10,787 nt of DNA from Bacillota bacterium. Its GTDB lineage: Bacteria; Bacillota; Bacilli; Bacillales; Cytobacillaceae. The position numbers and the translations under genes were made by a program. The notes beneath the pieces are model-generated. The model had not been told where the DNA came from. It ran no database searches and saw nothing but the letters and a program-made list of their open reading frames with translations. This document shows positions 1 through 6,066 of the stretch, in pieces (position 1 is the first letter of the stretch; each line of letters begins with the position of its first letter). Location: the NCBI GenBank assembly GCA_030705745.1, contig JAUZPT010000066.1, forward strand, positions 1-10,787, given 5' to 3'.

Positions 1-626
1 ATCGGGCTTCCGTGATGCATGATGCAAAGATGCTCACACATTTCCTCAACATGATCCATTCGATGGCTTGAAAATACAATCGTCGTTCCGCTCTCCTTTA
101 AATTTATGACAGCTTCTTTTAACAATTCCACATTTACTGGATCAAGGCCGCTGAACGGTTCATCTAATATTAACAATTTAGGCTTATGGATAACTGCTGC
201 AATGAACTGAATTTTCTGCTGATTTCCTTTTGATAGTTCATCCACTCGCTTATTTTCGTATTCAGGTACCTTGAAGCGTTCAAGCCACACTTTAAGTTCA
301 GCAATCGCGTCTTTTTTTGCCATTCCACGTAACCTGGCAAGATAGACTAGCTGATCCTTCACTTTTAGTTTTGGATATAAGCCTCTTTCCTCTGGCAAAT
401 ATCCGACCAAATGGCTTTTCGAATAATCAATATGTTGTCCTTCCCACGTAATTTCACCGTCAGTAGGATCGATAAGACCTAAAATCATTCGAAAGGTTGT
501 CGTCTTTCCAGCACCGTTTGCCCCAAGGAAACCAAACATTTCTCTTTCTGGTATCGTTATGGACAAATCGTTTACCGCCGTAAACTGACCGTATCTTTTA
601 GTAACATGTTCGAGCTTTAACACCAT
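1..626 (-). CDS. yhaQ: ABC transporter ATP-binding protein, YhaQ/NatA type (C-terminus cut by window edge)
   Basis: This is the cytoplasmic ATPase subunit of an ABC exporter. The visible 208 residues begin MVLKLEHVTKRYG and carry the full nucleotide-binding core: Walker A GANGAGKTT at residues 35-43, signature LSKGNQQ at 131-137, Walker B LLILDEP at 151-157 followed by SGLD, and the H-loop His188 in SSH. The signature LSKGNQQK is typical of the NatA/YhaQ branch, whose members are linked to sodium or drug efflux and pair with a membrane subunit (YhaP in B. subtilis). That partner would lie beyond the left edge. Family members are about 300 residues, so roughly 90 are missing. The ATG at 626 is preceded by AGGAGG at 635-640, eight bases upstream. 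The yhaQ assignment also rests on yhaR and yhaX being nearby. The exported substrate cannot be read from the sequence. Confidence 0.85.
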   Translation of the reverse strand, partial: MVLKLEHVTKRYGQFTAVNDLSITIPEREMFGFLGANGAGKTTTFRMILGLIDPTDGEITWEGQHIDYSKSHLVGYLPEERGLYPKLKVKDQLVYLARLRGMAKKDAIAELKVWLERFKVPEYENKRVDELSKGNQQKIQFIAAVIHKPKLLILDEPFSGLDPVNVELLKEAVINLKESGTTIVFSSHRMDHVEEMCEHLCIMHHGSP

Positions 627-657
627 ATGTATTTCCTCCTAAATTCTCCCTTTATCG

Positions 658-666
658 AGTATATCA
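658..666 (-). promoter_or_regulatory. Candidate extended -10 promoter for the ABC ATPase gene
   Basis: On the minus strand the sequence reads TGATATACT, an extended -10 element (TG-n-TATACT, five of six matches to TATAAT). No good -35 hexamer sits 17 bases upstream, which extended -10 promoters tolerate. The implied transcript start is about 25 bases before the ATG at 626. This is inferred from pattern only. Confidence 0.4.
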
Positions 667-766
667 AAATGAACATATTTATTCCTATAGTTATTTTTGC
701 ACTTTTTAAAAAATTATGTAAAAATAATTATCATAGATTGCATTTGTTTTAAAGGGGGATTATAAA

Positions 767-952
767 GTGGCAACGTATAGATTAACTGTTTTTGAAAAAA
801 ATGGAGAAAAAACACTTGAAGAATCGTTTCAGGCAAACGATGATGCTGCCGCCAAAGAACTTGGCACGAAAATGCTGAAGGAAAAGAAATTTCTCGACAA
901 AACCCATCGCTGCACTTCGCCTGCAGGAAAACTTTTATTGTTTCACTCGTAG
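767..952 (+). CDS. yhzD: Small conserved YhzD-like protein
   Basis: This gene encodes a 61-residue soluble protein with a GTG start and a GGGGG ribosome-binding site at 754-758. It starts MATYRLTVFEKNGEK, has a charged, probably helical middle, and ends in THRCTSPAGKLLLFHS with a single cysteine. I recognise this as the YhzD-like family of short Bacillus proteins, which has no known biochemical function. There is no signal peptide or membrane segment. It stands alone between the divergent ABC ATPase and the convergent crotonase, and it ends just before a bidirectional hairpin terminator. I found no convincing sigma-A promoter upstream: TTGCAC at 697-702 has no -10 at a proper distance. The family call is from memory. 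Confidence 0.7.
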   Translation: MATYRLTVFEKNGEKTLEESFQANDDAAAKELGTKMLKEKKFLDKTHRCTSPAGKLLLFHS

Positions 953-972
953 GGAAGGAAACAGAAAGAGGC

Positions 973-997
973 AAAAGAAGCCGGAATGGCTTCTTTT
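973..997. terminator. Bidirectional terminator between yhzD and yhaR
   Basis: Perfect 10-bp arms (AAAAGAAGCC at 973-982 and GGCTTCTTTT at 988-997) enclose a 5-nt loop. T-runs in both orientations suit the two convergent genes. The right arm directly abuts the yhaR stop codon. Confidence 0.85.
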
Positions 998-1789
998 TTA
1001 TTTTCCAATAAACATTGGTTTTCTTTTTTCGACAAATGCCTGAATGCCTTCGCGATGATCTTGTGTTTGTCTCATTTTAAACTGGCCGTGTTTCTCCAGT
1101 TCCAGCATTTTCAATAATTGCGGCCGGTTTTTTTCGGCTAAAATCATCTTTGTTTTAACCATCGCTTCAATCGGGCGCTGCAGCCAATCGCTAACACGTG
1201 CCTCAACCGCTACATCAATGCCATTTTCCGAGACTTCATGAATGAGTCCAAGCTTTAATGCTTCATTGGCTGACAAACCTTTGCCTTCCCAAATCAACTG
1301 CTTCGTCTTCATTTCACCCATTCTTTTTTCAAGGAAAAAGTGTGCTCCTCCATCCGGAATCAAGCCGATACCAATAAAATTCATGGCAAGGACGCTAGTT
1401 GAATCGGCAATGATGAAATCTGTCGCCATTGCTAAACTGAAGCCAAGGCCCGCTGCTGCGCCGTTTACCGCCGCAATCGTCAGCTTTGGCATAGTGTAGA
1501 GTGTGACAATAAGTTCATTGATGCTTTCCATAATCGGAAAAAAATCACGTTCATCTTTCATCGTGATCATCGATTTAATGTCTCCACCTGAACAAAAAGC
1601 TTTCCCCTCTCCCCGCAATACGACAATATCGATCTCATCCGATTCATTAATATCCTTTAAAGTGGATACTAATCCTTTAATCATTTCATTGTCCAACGCG
1701 TTTAGAGATTCAGGCCGGTTCATCGCAACCGTTGCCACTCGTCCGTCTACAGTTACTTGTACCTTCTCTGTTACAAAATTAATGGTCAC
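998..1789 (-). CDS. yhaR: Enoyl-CoA hydratase/isomerase (crotonase) family protein YhaR
   Basis: This is a 263-residue crotonase-fold acyl-CoA enzyme of normal length for the family. The CoA and oxyanion-hole segments are clear: AFCSGGD at residues 64-70 and NGAAAGLG at 109-116. The two glutamates used by classical enoyl-CoA hydratase are missing. The position of rat Glu144 is Ser118, and the position of Glu164 is Phe138. An aspartate is instead present in GLIPDGG (Asp146), as in PaaG-type isomerases. An isomerase or other acyl-CoA reaction is therefore more likely than simple hydration; this is inferred from alignment by eye. The start is GTG, with GGAGG eight bases upstream. Genes next to it in B. 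subtilis (khtSTU, hemZ) are absent here apart from a hemZ relic. Confidence 0.85.
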   Translation of the reverse strand: MTINFVTEKVQVTVDGRVATVAMNRPESLNALDNEMIKGLVSTLKDINESDEIDIVVLRGEGKAFCSGGDIKSMITMKDERDFFPIMESINELIVTLYTMPKLTIAAVNGAAAGLGFSLAMATDFIIADSTSVLAMNFIGIGLIPDGGAHFFLEKRMGEMKTKQLIWEGKGLSANEALKLGLIHEVSENGIDVAVEARVSDWLQRPIEAMVKTKMILAEKNRPQLLKMLELEKHGQFKMRQTQDHREGIQAFVEKRKPMFIGK

Positions 1790-1877
1790 TCCAAACGCCT
1801 CCCGTTTCTTTTTCTTGTATTTAAAATGATAAATTGATTAAAAAAACAAATTTTCTAAAAAGAATGAATTCTTTGTA

Positions 1878-1907
1878 ATCATACCATTTTACCATACGAT
1901 ATATAAA
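1878..1907 (-). promoter_or_regulatory. Candidate sigma-A promoter for yhaR
   Basis: On the minus strand TTTATA (1902-1907, four of six to TTGACA) and TATGAT (1878-1883, five of six to TATAAT) are separated by 18 bases. The transcript would start about 80 bases before the GTG of yhaR. The match is moderate and the region is AT-rich, so chance is possible. Confidence 0.35.
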
Positions 1908-1951
1908 GCATAGGGGGTATTTTAGACATAAATAAGAAGCTGACTCAAAAT

Positions 1952-2059
1952 AATGCTTGTTGGTGTGCCGCCTCCGTAATAAACGGTCGTGATGCGTACC
2001 CCTTTTTGCTTGAGCCACTCCCCTATTTTCCTTACTTCATAATGCAGCCCACCAAGGAA
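1952..2059 (-). pseudogene. hemZ: hemZ relic (oxygen-independent coproporphyrinogen III oxidase fragment)
   Basis: Read on the minus strand from 2059, about 36 codons translate without a stop to FLGGLHYEVRKIGEWL followed by KQKGVRITTVYYGGGTPTSI. The GGGTPT motif and the preceding helix are characteristic of the radical-SAM HemN/HemZ family, and the helix is HemZ-like. Full HemZ is about 500 residues. Here the CxxxCxxC iron-sulfur motif that should lie just upstream is absent, and after the motif the frame degenerates to a TAA at 1922-1924. No start codon or ribosome-binding site is present. In B. subtilis hemZ sits between yhaX and yhaR on the same strand, which is where this piece lies. It is best read as the residue of a large internal deletion that also removed the khtSTU genes. 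Confidence 0.75.
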
Positions 2060-2093
2060 GGAAATCAACAACCATATCTCAGATAAAAAAATA

Positions 2094-2133
2094 TCAAAAA
2101 AAAGTCACTAGCAATCATAGCTAGTGATTTTTT
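2094..2133. terminator. Terminator of yhaX (symmetrical hairpin)
   Basis: TCACTAGC (2105-2112) and GCTAGTGA (2120-2127) form an 8-bp stem with a 7-nt loop. It is flanked by an A-run on the left (T-run on the minus strand) and by TTTTTT on the right. It lies just past the yhaX stop codon and would end minus-strand transcripts. It could work in either direction. Confidence 0.8.
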
Positions 2134-2141
2134 ACTATTAT

Positions 2142-3011
2142 TTAGGATTTAATAATCTTCATTTTCTTCAAAAACTCGATTGGCTGTTGCTTTCTAAAAT
2201 GTTCCTTTACCATATATGCTACACCGTGATCATTTACGGATCGGGTAATCCAGTCAGCAGCCTTTTTCACGGGAAAACCGGCATTTCCCATCGCCACTCC
2301 AAGACCAACTTCTTCAATTAAAGAAATATCTTCATTGCTATCGCCAATTGCAACCATTTCATTCAGGCTGATGCCGAGGTGTTCCCCTAAAGCCATTAAT
2401 CCAGTCAGCTTCGATACTCCGTAAGGAACAATATCAAGGCGCAATGGAGATAATTCGATTGCCTCTATTTCTGCAAATGTACTCATTAATGCCTTTTTCG
2501 CATCACGCAAATCTTCCTCCTCCTCAAAGTACGCTTCAATTTTGGGAGGTGAGACTGGCTGCTCTATTAAAGATTCACTGATGGAAGGAACAAATTGCTG
2601 TGAATAAAAAACCGGGTCTCCTGTTGTAAATACGGTTTTTACAAGAAGATCATTGTTAATCTTTTGTTTATTTGCCAAAGAGAAATCCTCATGGACGATG
2701 CGGATCTGGCATGGAAATCCTTCTAAAAAACGGACGGAATCATAGGTTGCTTCTTCGCTAATCCGCTTCACATATATCGGTTTGGCATTAGGGGCAGCAA
2801 TATAAGCACCATGATGCGCAACTACGAATGATTTCAATTTTAATGCCTTCGCCACTTTTTTTGCAGATGCTATGCTCCGTGACGTTACCAAAGTTACATA
2901 AATCCCCTTTTGCTGTACATAGTCAACGGCATCCTTCGTCGTTCTATGGATTTTTCCGTTCGATTGCAAAAGTGTTCCATCGATATTTAAAGCAAGCAAG
3001 CGATAAATCAT
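2142..3011 (-). CDS. yhaX: HAD-superfamily (Cof/YhaX type) protein with altered nucleophile
   Basis: This is a 289-residue Cof-type haloacid dehalogenase-like protein. Motif I reads LNIDGTLL at residues 8-15. The first aspartate of the usual DxDGT, which forms the phospho-enzyme, is Asn9; the codon is plainly AAT. Motif II is LVTSR (41-45), motif III Lys201 in GVSKLTGL, and motif IV GDSNED (223-228), followed by MGNA (241-244). The fold is therefore intact while the nucleophile is changed, which should abolish or strongly lower phosphatase activity. My memory is that B. subtilis YhaX, a sporulation-expressed gene, also starts MIYRLLALNIDGTLL; if so, this is a family trait and not local decay. 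The ATG has GGGGG seven bases upstream. A good terminator follows directly. Confidence 0.85.
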   Translation of the reverse strand: MIYRLLALNIDGTLLQSNGKIHRTTKDAVDYVQQKGIYVTLVTSRSIASAKKVAKALKLKSFVVAHHGAYIAAPNAKPIYVKRISEEATYDSVRFLEGFPCQIRIVHEDFSLANKQKINNDLLVKTVFTTGDPVFYSQQFVPSISESLIEQPVSPPKIEAYFEEEEDLRDAKKALMSTFAEIEAIELSPLRLDIVPYGVSKLTGLMALGEHLGISLNEMVAIGDSNEDISLIEEVGLGVAMGNAGFPVKKAADWITRSVNDHGVAYMVKEHFRKQQPIEFLKKMKIIKS

Positions 3012-3103
3012 ACTGCGGCCCCCTGTTCATGGTGAAGTAATCCTTATCACACTTTTATGTTACTTTTTAATGTAATAGAACAATTGAACTGGATTCAAAC
3101 GCA

Positions 3104-3133
3104 AAATAAAAAGACCCAGCCTATTTCGTGGGT
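3104..3133 (-). terminator. Weak candidate terminator downstream of the IseA-like gene
   Basis: On the minus strand ACCCA and TGGGT (3129-3133 and 3114-3118) can pair over a 10-nt loop and are followed by CTTTTTATTTT. The stem is only 5 bp. The rest of the 223-base gap between yhaX and the IseA-like gene shows only an AT palindrome near 3185-3198 and no ORF of note. Confidence 0.3.
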
Positions 3134-3234
3134 TATTCCTAACTAGAAATCTTAATTAAGGGAAATGATTTACCAACCACATACTTATAAAAATTTTTAT
3201 CAACCTGCAAAACTAGGATTCTTTGGTGCTTTAT

Positions 3235-3780
3235 TTAATGAGCGGCATCAATGTCATTGATTAGCCACTTGTTGCCAACATTAACGAACGTTATGTTATG
3301 TTTTTCATACAACTTCATGTCTCCCAATTGAACGGTGAATTCAAATAAACGTACATCCTTTCGTTGATAAAGAAGTTTAGCATGTGATTTGTCCCATTGA
3401 GCGATGCTGCCGCCATCCGCATTCGGTTGAGCCATTTTTCCTTTGTATCCAATAAATCCGTATTTTTTCATACCTTTGGTGATGGCGTTAAGTGTGAATG
3501 CCTCGTTAAGGTAGCTGAAAAGTTTTTTCTTCGTATCAAATTCAGAGCAGAAATAACGATAATCCATCCCTTTATATTTAAAACGATCTGATGAACAAAC
3601 CGGATTTTCTATCTTATTATTACTGCCCCCGATCATGCTCCAAAAATGTTCTTGCGCATTTTGAGCCAACTTTACCGCTTCCTTAGCCGTCAAATTATTC
3701 TTTGTTTTCTGCGCATAAGCATCTCCACTAAACGTGAAGAGTATCATTGCCGCCATCAACAATCCAAGAAATTGCTTCAT
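3235..3780 (-). CDS. iseA: Secreted IseA (YoeB)-like DL-endopeptidase inhibitor family protein
   Basis: This is a 181-residue exported protein. Residues 1-23 form a signal peptide: MKQ, a hydrophobic core, and a cleavage site AYA-Q. The mature part has an amphipathic start (AKEAVKLAQNAQEHFW, 32-47), YRYF at 74-77, GKMAQPNADGGS near 114-125, and a C-terminal FVNVGNKWLIND strand region. This pattern and the length match my recollection of B. subtilis IseA/YoeB, which binds and inhibits NlpC/P60 cell-wall DL-endopeptidases such as LytF and CwlO. Two cysteines (Cys62, Cys78) could form a disulfide outside the cell. There is no lipobox. The ATG has GGGGGAT seven bases upstream. The B. subtilis gene is at a different locus, so this may be a paralog or a moved gene. 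The family call is from memory. Confidence 0.6.
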   Translation of the reverse strand: MKQFLGLLMAAMILFTFSGDAYAQKTKNNLTAKEAVKLAQNAQEHFWSMIGGSNNKIENPVCSSDRFKYKGMDYRYFCSEFDTKKKLFSYLNEAFTLNAITKGMKKYGFIGYKGKMAQPNADGGSIAQWDKSHAKLLYQRKDVRLFEFTVQLGDMKLYEKHNITFVNVGNKWLINDIDAAH

Positions 3781-3832
3781 TGTCTATCCCCCATTTCGAA
3801 ATTAATTGTTTTGCTTAGAGTTTGACGGTGAA

Positions 3833-3861
3833 TTAGTACAAATGTTACAAAATTCAGTTAA
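3833..3861 (-). promoter_or_regulatory. Candidate sigma-A promoter for the IseA-like gene
   Basis: On the minus strand TTAACT (3856-3861) and TACTAA (3833-3838) are 17 bases apart. The spacer and -10 contain TGTAAC-N3-TGTACT, a direct repeat recalling WalR half-sites (TGTWAH). The canonical WalR spacing is five bases, so this is not a proper WalR box. The rest of the 3781-4014 stretch holds AT-rich DNA and the repeat remnant listed separately, with no gene. Confidence 0.3.
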
Positions 3862-3948
3862 AATTTTATTCGCCCACCCGCCAAAAATTTGAAACTCTTA
3901 TTATAAAACAAGGTTATGTTAAAACGCATTGTAGATTTATCTAATTAT

Positions 3949-3990
3949 GTTGATTGGAGCGGAAAGCGAGTGCCTGGAGCGGAAATCAAC
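3949..3990. repeat. Collapsed copy of a dispersed Bacillus-type repeat
   Basis: The 42-base block has terminal inverted repeats GTTGATT (3949-3955) and AATCAAC (3984-3990). Inside are two direct copies of TGGAGCGGAAA (3955-3965 and 3975-3985) separated by GCGAGTGCC. It is much richer in GC than its surroundings. I recall longer intergenic repeats in Bacillus genomes that begin GATTGGAGCGGAAGGC and end AGTGCCTGGAGCGGAAATCAAC around a GC-rich core. This block looks like both ends of that unit with the core deleted. The repeats are seen directly; the link to the longer family is from memory. Confidence 0.55.
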
Positions 3991-4014
3991 AGGTAAATAT
4001 AATATAGACTAAAC

Positions 4015-4059
4015 AAAAAAAGGCAGAAGCTCTCGATTAATTAAGAGTTCTACCTTTTT
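4015..4059. terminator. Imperfect hairpin terminator downstream of yheA
   Basis: AAAAAAGG (from 4015) pairs with CCTTTTT (4053-4059), AGAA with TTCT and CTCT with AGAG. There is one C-A mismatch, one bulged G and an AT-rich loop. A-run and T-run flanks allow function in both directions. It lies about 70 bases past the yheA stop codon, and the bases between show no clear gene. Confidence 0.6.
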
Positions 4060-4127
4060 CATCTTATGATAACTTTTTCAGTGGCCGGCCTATTTCAACC
4101 GGATCTTCTCTCTAACTGATAGTAACT

Positions 4128-4478
4128 TTACATTTTTCCGTAAAGTTCCTCCAGAGGCTTCATGATCAACTGATTTAATTCACCAATAATCATTCCCATT
4201 CGCTGTTCCGCTTCCATTAGGTGGGAAATTTTTGGGTTTTGCTGTACAAGTGCGACAGTCTTTTGTGCCTGCATAACTTCATCCTGTGAAATTTGCTGCC
4301 CCTGCATTTGTTTTTGTTGCAATTCCATTTGTACACGGCGGAAATTCTCAAACATTGCCCTTGCAGAAGGGTCAGCATTCACTTCATCGTACATCTTTCT
4401 TAATTGCTTATATTCGTCACTCTGACGTATCACTTTCTCTAATTGAGATGCGGCATTCATTAAATTAACATCCATCAT
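4128..4478 (-). CDS. yheA: YlbF/YmcA-superfamily protein YheA
   Basis: This gene encodes a 116-residue, all-helical cytoplasmic protein of the YlbF/YmcA/YheA superfamily. Recognisable stretches are YDEVNADPSARAMFENFRRVQ, a Gln-rich coiled-coil centre (QMELQQKQMQGQQIS), KTVALVQQNPKISHLMEAEQRM, and the end IMKPLEELYG. YlbF and YmcA work with YaaT as an RNase Y accessory complex in competence, sporulation and biofilm control. The role of YheA itself is not established. The longest frame begins at a GTG at 4484, but that codon overlaps the AAGGAG ribosome-binding site (4484-4489). The true start is therefore ATG 4478 or the adjacent ATG 4475. In B. subtilis yheB follows in this cluster; no yheB is present in this window. 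Confidence 0.88.
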   Translation of the reverse strand: MMDVNLMNAASQLEKVIRQSDEYKQLRKMYDEVNADPSARAMFENFRRVQMELQQKQMQGQQISQDEVMQAQKTVALVQQNPKISHLMEAEQRMGMIIGELNQLIMKPLEELYGKM

Positions 4479-4510
4479 TTTCACTCCTTATCAGGTTAAA
4501 AAACTCAAAA

Positions 4511-4537
4511 ATAACTATAACAAACTATTCATACGAT
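4511..4537 (+). promoter_or_regulatory. Putative sigma-E promoter for the yheC/D operon
   Basis: ATA at 4511-4513 and CATACGAT at 4530-4537 are separated by exactly 16 bases. This fits the recalled sigma-E consensus (ATAxx-N14-CATACAHT) with one mismatch in the -10 box. The site is about 150 bases before the first gene. Early mother-cell expression would suit spore-coat-associated products. Confidence 0.55.
4514..4522 (-). promoter_or_regulatory. Candidate extended -10 promoter for yheA
   Basis: The minus strand reads TGTTATAGT, an extended -10 (TG-n-TATAGT, five of six). The -35 region is weak. It overlaps the putative sigma-E promoter of the opposite-strand operon, so the two could interfere. 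The transcript would start about 30 bases before the yheA start. Confidence 0.35.
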
Positions 4538-4605
4538 TGCGAGAAGGTGCAACAGCCTCGCGTTTTCAATAATATCCCGGAATTCTTTTCTATTAAAAAT
4601 ATAAA

Positions 4606-4634
4606 CACCTCTCCACACTTTTGCACATACGATG
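4606..4634 (+). promoter_or_regulatory. Putative sigma-K promoter for the yheC/D operon
   Basis: CACC (4606-4609) matches the sigma-K -35 (mACm). After 16 bases comes CATACGATG (4626-4634), matching CATANNNTA except for the last base. The -10 octamer is identical to the one in the sigma-E candidate at 4530. The implied transcript start is about 40 bases ahead of the TTG at 4681. Late mother-cell transcription is the expected mode for coat proteins. Confidence 0.5.
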
Positions 4635-4680
4635 AAATATCAGCTTTTGCCCATATCAACTGGTTAAGGGGGAATTGAGC

Positions 4681-6063
4681 TTGACTGGTTCATTCCTTTC
4701 TATATCGATCGCACCCATTGTTCAAACAGCGGGAAATGGAAACTCATTTCAAGCCTCCTCCCGACTTTTGAAAAAGTGGAATATTAAAGAAAACACCACC
4801 GTTATTCTTAAAATAGGAAAAAAAGAGATGAATGTAGAAGTGCACTCGGCAGAAATCCCTCTCTCAGAAATTAATTTTTCAACACAGCTATTAAATGAGT
4901 TTTATTTACCAAACCGTGAACATAAATTTCTTGCAAAATATATTTCTGAAAAAAACACACTTCAACTTGGCCCAATTGTCGGTTTGCTAACCGATTTTCA
5001 ATTAAACGATAATAATGAACCCGATTTTCGTTCCATCCATGCATTTTGCGAGGAGCTTCATCACGGATTATTCAGCTTGGGCGGTTTCTTTTATGTCTTT
5101 CAGCTTAGCGACTATTCGAACAGTACTATTAAGGGCTATTATTTCTCGGATGGTGAATGGACGTTCGGTGAGCTTCCTCTGCCTGACGTCATTTACAACC
5201 GGATTCACTCCCGCAAACTCGAGTGCATGGAAAATTTTCGTTCGGTTCTGCAACGTGTTAGCAACCTCCATATTCCCATCTTCAACGAACGATTTTTGTC
5301 CAAATGGGAAGTGCACAATCGATTAATGCAGGAAGAACATATGCATCCTTACCTTCCCGAAACCATCCTTTTTTCAAAAGAAAACTTGTTATATATGATC
5401 GAACGCCATGGTACTCTTTTTATAAAACCGATTCATGGAAGCCAGGGAAGAAGTATTATTAAACTTACAAAAACAGATGATGCTTTTTGCCTCCAAACCT
5501 CCTTTCTTTCCACTGGCAACATACCAATACAGAAGAATTCAATTGAGGCTGTTTTTCGTTATTTACAGCAATTGTTCCAAAAAAAAATGTACATTATTCA
5601 ACAGGGAGTTCCACTCGCATCTTTACAGGCCAGGCCGATGGACTTTCGTGTATTGTGCCATAAAAATGAGCAGGAGCTTTGGAAAGTAACGTCTCTCGTT
5701 GCAAGGATTTCCAACGAAAATCATTTTGTTTCGAATATTGCTAGGGGCGGAGAATTGATGAAGCCCCATGCAGCATTGTCCTCAAGCTTTAACAAAGAAA
5801 CTGCCATGGAGATCATTGCATTAATGAAAGAACTTTCCGTTGAGACGGCATCCATTTTGAGCAGCAAGGCAACAGGCTTAATCGGCGAGCTGGGAGTGGA
5901 TATCGGGATTGATTCTTCAGGAAAGTTATGGATTATTGAAGTAAACTCGAAGCCATCGAAAAATTTCGAAGACCCCGGGCAAAAAATCCGGCCATCTGCA
6001 AAGTCTATCCTAACGTATTGCACGATGCTCGCTTTTAAAGCTACAACAGAACAGGAGGCTTAA
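4681..6063 (+). CDS. YheC/YheD-family ATP-grasp protein, paralog 1 (YheD-like)
   Basis: This is a 460-residue cytoplasmic protein: an N-terminal domain followed by an ATP-grasp domain of the YheC/YheD (endospore coat-associated) family. In the N-terminal half LGPIVGLL (about 96-103) and LPDVIYNR (167-174) mark the family. The ATP-grasp part has the lysine and glycine-rich loop KPIHGSQG (249-256), MDFRV (320-324), GELGVDIGID (402-411), and the metal-binding EVNSKP (420-425). B. subtilis YheD forms rings around the forespore and then joins the coat; no substrate is known. The frame opens at TTG 4675, but AAGGGGG (4666-4672) is only two bases from that codon. TTG 4681, eight bases away, is the better start. 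It is the first gene of the operon, three bases from the next. Confidence 0.85.
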   Translation: MTGSFLSISIAPIVQTAGNGNSFQASSRLLKKWNIKENTTVILKIGKKEMNVEVHSAEIPLSEINFSTQLLNEFYLPNREHKFLAKYISEKNTLQLGPIVGLLTDFQLNDNNEPDFRSIHAFCEELHHGLFSLGGFFYVFQLSDYSNSTIKGYYFSDGEWTFGELPLPDVIYNRIHSRKLECMENFRSVLQRVSNLHIPIFNERFLSKWEVHNRLMQEEHMHPYLPETILFSKENLLYMIERHGTLFIKPIHGSQGRSIIKLTKTDDAFCLQTSFLSTGNIPIQKNSIEAVFRYLQQLFQKKMYIIQQGVPLASLQARPMDFRVLCHKNEQELWKVTSLVARISNENHFVSNIARGGELMKPHAALSSSFNKETAMEIIALMKELSVETASILSSKATGLIGELGVDIGIDSSGKLWIIEVNSKPSKNFEDPGQKIRPSAKSILTYCTMLAFKATTEQEA

Positions 6064-6066
6064 CCC

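Noticed and set aside
697..739. TTGCAC or CATAGATT as promoter elements for yhzD
   Set aside because: Neither a sigma-A -10 nor a sigma-E/K -35 lies at a correct distance.
1893..1900. A third CATACGAT on the plus strand
   Set aside because: No plus-strand gene lies downstream before the yhaX terminator, and no suitable -35 element was sought out that would make it a promoter; it is likely chance.
1821..2018. A 65-residue minus-strand frame over the hemZ relic
   Set aside because: It is in a different frame from the hemZ similarity, has no ribosome-binding site, and its composition looks like translated noncoding AT-rich DNA.
4080..4100. Palindromic GGCCGGCC and a short minus-strand frame ending EIGRPLKKLS before a stop
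   Set aside because: It was considered as a gene remnant, but the peptide is too short and I could not link it to any family.
5068..5316. Antisense frames inside the ATP-grasp genes (also near 5721-6023, 8056-8490 and 8563-8934)
   Set aside because: They are mirror frames of clearly coding sequence, without ribosome-binding sites or family features.
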